A stretch of 64,000 nucleotides of DNA, from contig NW_022261782.1 of the NCBI RefSeq assembly GCF_009602425.1, forward strand, positions 284,008-348,007, read 5' to 3'. Below the pieces are notes generated by a model, which was not told where the DNA came from, ran no database searches, and saw only the letters and a list, made by a program, of their open reading frames with translations. Below are positions 57,801 to 64,000 of this stretch, one piece after another. A program made the translations under genes and the position numbers. Within the stretch, counting starts at the first letter, position 1. Every line of letters starts with the position of its first letter. Source of the stretch: Actinia tenebrosa. Its lineage: Eukaryota; Cnidaria; Anthozoa; Actiniaria; Actiniidae.

Positions 57801-60152
57801 AGGGATCCAACAACCAGTGTCTTGATGCCCTCCAGTAAGTTGTGCTGTATTTTTTTGGGGNTTTTACAATATTCTCAGTGCATGTATGCTATACGTGCAA
57901 TAGAACTCTTTATCTGGGATGTAATGTTTTCCCGTTTCAAACCACTTGCCATCCCTTAGCGTAAGATTCTTTGTTTGAGTTAAACAAAGAAATGATGCTC
58001 TAGGGAATGACACATGGTCTGAAATGGGAAAACATTATGCCCAAGCTTTAGAGGTCTATTGAATCGATATACATAGATGTTACTGCTTTTGTTGTTGACG
58101 ATGTCGTTGTTGTAATGATCGTCGTTGTGGTTGTTTACCGTTGTTGTTGCTATTTTAGTTGTGGTAGTAGTTCTCGTTGCTGCTTCGTCGTGTTTTTGTT
58201 TTCACAGTTATAATCATAGCTTCTTTTACTTCTCCAGAAAATATCTCGCGCAAGAATCAAAGGATAAAAAAAAGGTGTCTTTCGATTCCATTGGCTGGAC
58301 CCTATCATGTCCTAAGGTACATGAACTTTCATTGCATGTTACAAGTCTCCACAGGCAATTCTTGTTTTACCCTCCTTGGGAGTGCTATATAGATTATAAG
58401 GAAGAGGAGGTCTGGAAAGGAGTTCGTCTCTAGTCTCTACCATAAATTGCGCTGTTTTAATATGACGTCACAGCTTGTTAATAAGGAGGACAATGTTAAA
58501 GAACAATAAGAATTTGGACTAAATTTACTCTAATTTTATAAACCAGAGTTTATCTTACAATACATACGGTATTTGGTGGCTATTATTGTTTTTCTATATT
58601 CTAAAAATACAATTTTTCGCAGATTTATTTGTCTTGTTGCTGTTTGTGCCCCTTCCATGAACATTATTTTTAGCGTTAAAACAAATGATTGTTTTCGTAT
58701 TGACGCCATGATAAAATAGGGCAATTGTTATACATAGGGATCCCCAGTCTGAAACCCTGATTATGGCTTGCAAAATGGGTAACAGTCGGTATTATTTGCG
58801 TGTCTGTAAAGGACAAGAAGACTAATAGTTTATCTGGTTATACATACAGGATATCCCTGAACAGCTGAATGGATGTGACTGCGGAGTCTTTGCTTGCACG
58901 GTATGCTACCACGTAATGTATTGAGAACCAGAACAGTTGAAGCAAACCTCCTTTTAACTGCTTACTATCAATCACGTGGCTTTTTGGTGCTGACTTGGAG
59001 GGGGGGTGGGGGAATTAATATGCAACTAGCAGCTGTTAAGTCCAAGCATGTCAAAATCTCACTATTTCTACCGTCTACCAGAAATCAAAATATATATACA
59101 ACCTGTAAGATCTTCCAAGCTTCCAAATTTTATCAATCAAAACACAGATATTACCGAAAGTGACGTCTATTGATTGTAACCAATAAACCCTTTGCCAAAA
59201 TGGCGGACGAAAATTCAAGTGAATAAAACCAATACCAGCACTAGAAAGAGCGCCTTTACTTTAGTAACCCTACAGAGATTCATTACATCAGGTGTTATAT
59301 CGGTCGAGAAAACTTTAGTTGACAATTGTCAAATTTACAGAGGTTGGTATGATTGGGGTATAGCTTATAGTTACTCAAATACAGACGCTCTTTTTAGAGC
59401 TTTTATAGGTTTTTCACTCGGTTTATTTTTAACTCATTTGAATTTGCGGCCGCCATTTTTGCAAAGGGTCTATTGAAGAGAACCGAGAATGATTTTTTGA
59501 AATTTGTTTCACAGTATGCGGAATTCATAACAAGAGATGCGAAGCTCACATTCAACCAGGTAATCCGCTTAATACAAAGCTATTGAAATGTGTGTTTTGT
59601 GTGTGTGTGTGTAGTACAATAGTCCCTTTCACAGTTCCCCGGCTGCGCCATCTTGTAAGATAGCTGTGCCTTTGCATCGAAGCGAGACGAAAGGTTGGTT
59701 TGCAATGACAGAGAAGTGTGATTAATTGTTCAAGGTATTTTAAAAAGGTCTCTATCATTGCAAGCTCACCGTTTGTCTCGCTTCGATGCAAAGGCATGGG
59801 TACCTTTCAAGATGGCGCAGGGAACTGTGAAATGGTTTCTAACCACACTCACACCATTACCATACTAGTTATCGTATCTACATTTTCATTCCATGAAATC
59901 GTTTTAATTTCTATATATCAGTAAACTGGTGCATGATTGTTGCATTTAGGTCATTTTTCTATGCATTTATTATATTGACCGGAATGCATCGACTTGACAC
60001 GATTGTTTGAAGGCAATACAGCGTAACCCTAATGTTTTTAATTATTTTTAATAAGGCTTTAGCAATATTGTTTCTATTTTTGATTACAGCACCATATGCC
60101 GTACTTTAGACGACGAATGGTTTACGAAATTCTCAAAATGAAGCTGCTCTGA
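42853..60152 (+). CDS. SENP1: SENP1/2-type SUMO-specific protease
   Basis: A cysteine protease (C48) that matures SUMO and removes it from targets. There are 22 coding exons and 760 residues: 42853-42944, 44301-44371, 45582-45862, 46609-46840, 47091-47344, 47537-47739, 47903-48084, 50946-50985, 51534-51593, 51695-51788, 52716-52748, 53688-53723, 54406-54471, 55364-55480, 56114-56161, 56729-56818, 57496-57561, 57755-57834, 58238-58316, 58850-58900, 59515-59559, 60090-60152. All phases agree. The N-terminal 500 residues are disordered and basic (MFGSVLEKFRSS, TPPYKRSR). A charged helix follows at about 480-548. The catalytic domain covers 549-760: TRGDLTTLSNLNWLNDEIIN (W583), H651 (HLGMHWCLA), D668 (YFDS), Q713 and C719 (NGCDCGVFAC), ending HHMPYFRRRMVYEILKMKLL as in human SENP1 (MPYFRKRMVWEIL). 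SENP1 and SENP2 are vertebrate paralogues; this gene represents both. AATAAA at 60561 may be the poly(A) signal. Confidence 0.94.
44885..45035 (-). mobile_element. tRNA-derived SINE fragment in SENP intron 2
   Basis: On the minus strand GTGGTGCAGTGTTTAAG, a decayed B-box region (GGTATCAGATTCTG), then TTTTTCTCCAGGTTCTCTGG TTTTACTCCCT. The tail matches the 57.1 kb SINE (TTCTCCGGTTTTCCTCCC). Confidence 0.55.
45186..45365. mobile_element. Foldback element 1 in SENP intron 2
   Basis: AAGTTAAAAGTTATATTTGC ... GACACAAATTTATGTCGA faces TCGACATAAATTTATGTCAA ... AAAGTGCAAAATATATAACTTCTAGCTTG. Arms of about 70 bp with a short centre. Confidence 0.7.
45366..45565. mobile_element. Foldback element 2 directly before SENP exon 3
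   Basis: ATTACTGCAATTTTCATGCA ... TCTGCGAGCTGCATTCTGAA faces CGTGCAGCTCGCAGACACAG ... GAAAATCGCAGTAAT. Its right end lies 16 bp before the exon 3 acceptor, so the polypyrimidine tract of that splice site abuts the element. Confidence 0.75.
45888..46122. mobile_element. Foldback with G/C-tract inner ends in SENP intron 3
   Basis: GGGGCCGATCATTGTTTATT, GCCTTGGGGGG faces CCCCTCCCTCCCCTAGGCAT, TGAATGATTACACTGGTCCC. Same type as 23136-23620. Confidence 0.5.
46125..46575. repeat. Tandem repeat of about 205-bp units in SENP intron 3
   Basis: About two full units and one partial, each with GCCATTGCAATCATTTTACC or AGCATTGCAATCATTTTACA, ATAGGATATCCATAA, CTCTGTGCT, a C tract, and TTTTTCATKAATACTTAC. 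About 85-90% alike. Confidence 0.75.
46983..47007. repeat. Poly(A) tract, possible retroposon tail
   Basis: A run of about 21 A preceded by AATAAACAAAAACAAAAAAGC, the look of a reverse-transcribed 3' tail. In SENP intron 4. Confidence 0.5.
48784..50246. mobile_element. Giant TTAA-flanked palindromic element in SENP intron 7
   Basis: TTAA + GGTGGCTCGACC on the left (48784) and GGTCGAGCCACC + TTAA on the right (50243) delimit an element with inverted arms of about 600 bp. Outer matches include GCTACCTTCCACTTTTGGAA and ACGTCTTTTATCC; inner matches include CATTTGATGCGCACTTTTCA and AATCTTACTAGATCTTCCAT. The centre (about 49415-49635) is unique and non-coding. A TTAA target duplication is used by the piggyBac and Kolobok superfamilies. 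The purine start (GG) fits Kolobok better. The assembly gap lies in the right arm, as expected where a long palindrome breaks assembly. Confidence 0.8.
49775..50164. other. Assembly gap (390 N)
   Basis: Lies inside the right arm of the palindromic element. The hidden sequence is probably complementary to about 48890-49270. Frames across the gap are artefacts. Confidence 0.98.
51225..51430 (+). mobile_element. tRNA-derived SINE in SENP intron 8
   Basis: A tRNA-like head with B box GGTTTGAATCCTGAAC, then GGGTTTTTCTCTGGTTTTCC TCCCCTCTGCAAAATCCAAC, and a tail GTCGTGCCCTGACTTTGATC that is the same as the unit of the 57-bp minisatellite at 55.7 kb. Confidence 0.65.
52209..52353 (-). mobile_element. 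Small retroposon with 13-bp target duplication
   Basis: TAGACCCTTTGCA occurs exactly at 52209-52221 and 52341-52353. Between them, 119 bp starts with a T14 run on the plus strand, that is, a poly(A) tail on the minus strand. A LINE-mobilised short retroposon or a truncated LINE 3' end, fairly young. SENP intron 10. Confidence 0.7.
53165..53250 (-). repeat. SINE tail fragment
   Basis: TGACTAACAAACCTATGGCCCTCATTC is the complement of the tail of the 57.1 kb SINE (GAATGAGGGCCACAGGTTTG TTAGCCA). Confidence 0.55.
54995..55167. mobile_element. Foldback MITE in SENP intron 13
   Basis: TATACACCCAATCAAAATAT ... GAATTTGAATAACTATTGTT ... CTGACTAGCCTC faces GAGGCTAGTCAGTGG ... AACAGTTATTCAAATTGG ... 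ATTTTGATTCGGTGTATA. About 170 bp. Confidence 0.8.
55692..56040. repeat. 57-bp minisatellite, about 6 units, in SENP intron 14
   Basis: GATCAGCCCAGAGGTTGTTT, then CAGGGTTCGATCTGTGAGTT, then AGCCGTGCCCTGACTTA. GATCAG falls at 55692, 55748, 55807, 55864, 55921, 55978 and 56035, so the spacing is 56, 59, then 57 four times. The unit contains GGTTCGATC, a tRNA B-box-like sequence, and shares its end with the SINE at 51.4 kb, so it probably grew from a SINE fragment. Confidence 0.9.
56890..57200 (+). mobile_element. SINE pair in SENP intron 16
   Basis: A short tRNA-like fragment with B box GCGGTTTGATTCCC (about 56920-56935) is followed by a full SINE. The full copy has a head with A box TGGCGTAGCGGTGTGAGCGC and B box GAGTCCGAGTCCCGCC, then a conserved body GGGTTTTCTGGGTTCTCCGG, TTTTCCTCCC and the tail GAATGAGGGCCACAGG. 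The tRNA head and the conserved central body resemble deeply conserved eumetazoan SINE families; the exact family was not checked. Confidence 0.75.
57899..58062. mobile_element. MITE family 1, copy 6, in SENP intron 18
   Basis: AATAGAACTCTTTATCTGGG, ATGTAATGTTTTCCCGTTTC on the left. GAATGACACATGGTCTGAAA, TGGGAAAACATTATGCCCAA, GCTTTAGAGGTCTATT on the right. A short copy lacking most of the centre. Confidence 0.8.
59625..59835. mobile_element. Foldback MITE in SENP intron 21
   Basis: TTTCACAGTTCCCCGGCTGC, GCCATCTTG ... GCCTTTGCATCGAAGCGAGA faces TCTCGCTTCGATGCAAAGGC ... CAAGATGGCGCAGGGAACTG TGAAA. Arms of about 75 bp with high identity. Each arm carries a CAAGATGGCGC YY1-like site. Confidence 0.85.
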
Positions 60153-60283
60153 ATCCAAGTTCCTTGTTATCAGGCCTCTTGTGATCTACGAAATTCTCAA
60201 AATGAAGCTACTCTGACTCCAAGTTCCTTGTTATCAGGCCTGTTGTGATCTACGAAATTCTCAAAATGAAGCTACTCTGCTCC
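60123..60283 (+). repeat. 64-bp tandem repeat made from the SENP stop region
   Basis: Units start TACGAAATTCTCAAAATGAA at 60123, 60187 and 60251, exactly 64 bp apart; the third is partial. Unit 1 is the authentic end of the gene (YEILKMKLL, stop at 60150-60152). Units 2 and 3 lie in the 3' UTR and repeat the same last codons with one or two changes. Confidence 0.95.
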
Positions 60284-61818
60284 TAAGATCTGGTCGTTAC
60301 GTGGTTTCATATATTATTATATACAGTGTGTATAAAGACTATCAAAAGCATGTAGTAACGATGACAAATTTATCATATGTAAAGGATGTATATTTAAAAC
60401 AAGTCTAGCTCGAACTTGCTACACTACCATACGCTTAACTGATCTACCCAAGAGAAAGACCTTTCTTTTATCACAGAGGAAAGCTGTTTAGTTTTGTTTA
60501 CGTAGAAGCAAGTGTGAGCAGGCACAATTTATTCTTCGCCATATTCATATATATATTTGGAATAAACGTACATAATATCTCTAACAATTTACTGTATAAT
60601 TTATCATTAGCGCAAGGTGCTCAAAGAAAGTGTGAGAATAACACTCAATCGATTCCATTTCATTAAAATGACATTTTCTGACATTCATTTCGAAAGTTAT
60701 ATCGATTATCGATTTTTGTCAGAAATCCAAGATGGCCGCCGATACTGCTGTCATGACCACCACCGTAGTACTAACCGTTTAAATCAATCCCTCTACTAAC
60801 TGTTTACGACCACACCATATGAATACTGATGTATGATGAACAAAAAATATTTGTATTTTAGCTCTCTATCGCAAAAAAAAAAAAAAAAAATGTATATTTT
60901 TCCCGTCTGTGGTTGTAACGAGTGGTCAATTAAAAGTTCCCTCAGTCGGGCCCGCGAAACATCACTTTTGAAGCGAAAAAGACTTTCCGCCGTATTGCGC
61001 ATGAGCAGAATATATGTAGGCAGTTATTTGCTGTGATTTCTGCCAATCAAAACGAAGGAAAAAAGTTGACAAATGCATTGCGCAGGAGCAGACTTTCTTG
61101 CAGCAAAACGGCTTTGCATCACAATGAGCATGAGCAGAATACTATTTTTAGGTAGTTATTTGCAGTTGTCTCGGCCAATCAAAACGGCGGAACAAATAAT
61201 TTGAATGATAATAGTGATTAAAGTCATTTAAAAATGTCCCCGAAGCGGAGAACTCATTTCGTCACAAATCCTAAAAAAGAGTCAACGGTGGTTTGCGATA
61301 ACTACCCTGTCTTGCTTTCCAAGTGCCATCTTGACTACATCACCATATTGATAATGAAAGTATAAAAACGATTTATTTTCTGGCTGTGATCGTGATGTCT
61401 ATATTTAGTAAGGTGGTCTATCTTGGTTTTCAACAAACAAAGCAATATATATTTTACCTCTATTTTTCTTTATTTTTACATGATAAAAAAACTTATAACG
61501 ATCAATGAGATATATACCACACGGGTGGGGCAAGAAGTCCCACGTCATTTACGAGGTTTGTACAAGTTTCATCGTTTATCCATCGGGGGGAAAAACAGCC
61601 AAGAGTCCTTGAGTGAGTGTTTTGTGTTGAAAGAACTAGGGAGGAGTTCAAATAAATACGTCGTGCATCCGCATGCAGGACCAGGTTTTGAAAGTCATGC
61701 ATAAAGACACCCGGCCCAAATAGCTTTACTGCATGGGTGGGTAGGCTAGTGCCCTTTCTGCCCACGCATCACTATTTTTGTATCTATTTAGAGTAATTGT
61801 CTTCAGGCTAAAATTCCT
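60153..61818. other. SENP-integrin convergent intergenic region
   Basis: Contains the 3' UTRs of two converging genes, the 64-bp repeat, an imperfect direct repeat of about 130 bp (60990-61196) and probable poly(A) signals AATAAA at 60561 (+) and near 61372 (-). Small frames here do not resemble genes. Confidence 0.6.
60990..61196. repeat. Direct repeat, period about 130 bp
   Basis: GCATGAGCAGAATATATGTA ... AGTTATTTGCTGTGATTTCT ... GCCAATCAAAACGAAGGAA and GCATGAGCAGAATACTATTT ... AGTTATTTGCAGTTGTCTCG ... GCCAATCAAAACGGCGGAA. Each unit includes CCAAT and GCGCA-like promoter motifs. Confidence 0.7.
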
Positions 61819-63873
61819 TTAGGTTTTTCCATAAGTAGGGTTCTGAAAAGTGGTTGTTGCTTGCTTGAAAATTGGATTTTCGCCCTGAAAGAAAAAAATT
61901 CGAGTCAGTCAAGCGGTTGAACAAGTAACCAGCAATTAGCCATTCCAAGGTCCATTCTGGGACTGTTTTAAGGGACATGTTTCCAAGATGGCGTCTGTTT
62001 GGCCCCTTAGAACATAACCACAATGCACTGTAATGCAAACTCGACGCAGTCAGAAAGGCTAATGTAACAAACACTAGTCAATAACCTTTCTATTTTGTAA
62101 GGAATCAAGTGTTGCTTTTAGCCTCCTCCGCAGGCTCTTTGGGATTCCTGTGTTAGGAGTTTGAGCTTGCTGGGAAAAGAGATGAGAAGGAATGAGGAGA
62201 GGGGAAGGGAAACTTTGTTTCGTCCTCAGTCCCACACGGTCATCCTCAATCCCCTCACGGTCTACATGCAGGTTAAAATGCCAATGGAAGCGCAAGGAGT
62301 CTGCGGAGGAGCTAGGTTATCGTGCTTGCATATCTCACCGTATCCCATTTTGCATTCTGCTTTTCCTTTTGAAACTTTGCAAACTCTCGACGATCCTGAA
62401 GAAGTAAGAAAATTATATGATGTATTTTTACAATAAGACAAGTCCAAAGAAAAACCCTCCGGTAGTAAGGATGAGAACAATACATCAAACTGTGAGAATG
62501 ACTGTAAGAATGAAAGTTCTCAGTAATCTTGCAGTCGAACATTCATAAGTATAAAAATAAAAAAGGTAATAAAGTAACTATATCTAACGTTGCCCGGTAG
62601 TTCATTCAGCTACGTGGCTGTTATCCCAGGAAGCCGACGATGCGCACTTTAGTCCCCTCTTCATCAGTGCTCTGTTTTAAGAATATTCAAAACTGAAGCT
62701 ACACGGATTAGAGACAAGTCGAAACAGACGTGGAGATCCTGGGGATTGAACCATGAACCTCTGGCTCTGAAGGCCGCGCACTAACCGACTGGATACGCCT
62801 TCCTACGGTTACACGTTGCGACCTGATGTACATACTGCAAAGGTCTACCTGAATGGTTGCCAGTAGTCTCCAGATGAGAAGTAATGCGAGTCCAATGGCC
62901 AATATGGCTCCTATTACTGCTAGAATCACCACTATGGCTTCGATCTCGCCTGGACAAACTGACAAGCAATTTCAATAAAATTCTCGATTAGCGATCAAAG
63001 GCTAAACTTTGAATCAAAAACAAATTACAACACGACCAATACACCTCAAAATGTGGTAGTAATTTGTCCTTCATGCTCAAATTTTTTCCGTACAAAGTTC
63101 AGCTATGATATCAAAATGGCAGTGGCTTCTCATAGTAAGGAGTGAAATTGTCCATTTCTTTTTATACGGTATTGAGTTCTTGAACTCAAGANACCTGTTA
63201 AAATTAGTGTAAATTCTCGGGGGGGGGGGATTAACTTGTCAAGTTGAAATCCCGATGGGTAGGGTGCGTGCATGAAGGGTTGAAAATACATAACACGTGG
63301 CGTACCTCTTTCTCTTTGGACGTATATCACTAATTTATAGTCGGATGATGCTTGATAGGCGAAGTGAAAAGTGCAGTCATCCTCGTCCTTGAAGGAACAC
63401 GGTTCACCCATGTCTAGGGGGAACAAAATAAAATAAAAATGAATTATTAATAAGTAAAAAATCGAGGAAGGGGGGAGGGGGTGAGGGTAGGGAGGAAGTG
63501 TACTCCCTAACAAGTAAAAGTCGTCTGTTGTCTGCGATCGCGACGATGAGCTCTTACGACTTTCTCGTTGAACGAAGAAATTAAGTAAAGAACTAGAAAA
63601 CACATAACGCTCTTCAGTACAGTTTTTGAAGGAAAGGAAAGGAAAGGCGAGAGTGAAAAAAGCAGATTTATTAGAGATACGTAGTTCCAAGACAACATTT
63701 CTTGAAATACTCGTATACATGTAGTAGGTAATGTACTCATTTCGCTTACGTGGTTTGATTTCGTCCACAATAATCAGTTTTATTGATTCATCGCACGCCA
63801 GGCCCTCGCATCCTACTCCAAACGCTCTGCACTGTACACAGGCCTTGTTAGCTGCACATCGGCCAGAACAACT
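61819..63873 (-). CDS. ITGB1: Integrin beta subunit, 3' end (partial)
   Basis: A cell-surface adhesion receptor subunit. Five terminal exons on the minus strand: 63750-63873, 63306-63413, 62849-62958, 62339-62395, 61819-61884. Phases agree and the earlier exons lie beyond base 64000. The first exon here is the end of the cysteine-rich stalk and start of the beta-tail domain (CSGRCAANKACVQCRAFGVG). The second is the rest of the beta tail (EPCSFKDEDDCTFHFAYQ). The third encodes a transmembrane helix (AIVVILAVIGAILAIGLALL LIWRLL). The fourth is the talin-binding membrane-proximal segment [19 protein letters not shown]. The last is GENPIFKQATTTFQNPTYGK T with the two NPxF/NPxY motifs (NPIF, NPTY). 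The juxtamembrane part is nearly identical to human beta-1 ([20 protein letters not shown]). The symbol marks family, not one-to-one orthology. Confidence 0.95.
62590..62830 (-). mobile_element. tRNA-derived SINE in an integrin intron
   Basis: The minus strand has an A-box-like GGTTAGTGCGCGGCC and the B box TGGTTCAATCCCC, then a body with AGAGCACTGATGAAGAGGGG ACTAAAGTGCG. This body differs from the other SINEs in the window, so it is a second family. The head ends a few bases from exon 62849-62958. Confidence 0.65.
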
Positions 63874-64000
63874 CTGCGGCAAAAAAGAACAAGGAAATTA
63901 TATTGACTACTAGTCGGAGTGGTTTTACTTGGCCTGGTAAACAAAGTTGTATAATTAGTGAGTAACAGTTAAAGTAAAACAAAGAAAACAATGGAATTAG

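Noticed and set aside
58440-58740. Second copy of the 24.2-kb long-arm MITE
   Set aside because: Only short matches (TATGACGTCA, ATAGGGCAATTG) are shared; the overall arms could not be aligned with confidence.
5690-62830. tRNA genes at the B-box-like sites (5.86, 51.28, 56.92, 57.01 and 62.74 kb)
   Set aside because: None can form a full cloverleaf with acceptor stem; all continue into a SINE body.

Overview
This window looks like animal nuclear DNA from a draft assembly. It is AT-rich, has three runs of N and scattered single Ns, and its genes are split by introns with GT-AG borders. The best guess is an anthozoan cnidarian (coral or sea anemone). The reasons are orthologues of typical animal genes with short, closely spaced exons, many foldback MITEs, tRNA-derived SINEs, and degenerate hammerhead-like motifs of a kind I associate with coral repeats. 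The species cannot be named from this sequence alone. I saw no bacterial operon, no CRISPR array, and no retroviral, LTR or Polinton remains.

Seven protein-coding genes can be assembled exon by exon. In order they are: LASP1-like LIM/nebulin/SH3 actin-binding protein (+, 1831-6571, 6 exons); the small GTPase Ral (-, 10025-10918, 2 exons); the CCA-adding enzyme TRNT1 (-, 12025-14616, 2 exons); the F-box/LRR protein FBXL7 (+, 17323-22633, a 31-nt first coding exon plus one large exon); DBF4, the activating subunit of CDC7 kinase (+, 25515-34307, 8 exons, with a very long repetitive acidic/basic tail); a SENP1/2-type SUMO protease (+, 42853-60152, 22 exons, all four active-site residues present); and the 3' end of an integrin beta gene (-, 61819-63873, its 5' part beyond the window). 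Exon phases agree throughout each gene, except across the N gap inside DBF4.

The most interesting stretch is the apparent desert between DBF4 and the SENP gene. It holds five copies (37482-42339; four on -, one on +) of a roughly 80-90 nt RNA gene. Each copy begins with a GGUCCG block followed by GAGGGUUAUC or GAGGGUUACC, folds by pairing AAGGUC with a 3' GACCUU, and most end in a T run. Each copy also has its own upstream TATA box, a CCCACA/CCCAGA element 29-31 nt before the TATA box, and a GCATGCGC-like site further upstream. These features match the Ro60-binding Y RNA family and a type-3 Pol III promoter. One copy carries a compensatory A-U to G-C change in the terminal stem. I read this as a cnidarian Y RNA cluster.

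The rest of the non-coding DNA is dominated by inverted-repeat elements. They include a six-copy MITE family, a CACGTG-rich foldback in the LASP1 gene, a giant TTAA-flanked palindrome in SENP intron 7, and a nearly perfect young foldback at 40.5 kb. There are also SINEs and minisatellites. One minisatellite is a tandem duplication of the last codons and stop of the SENP gene.
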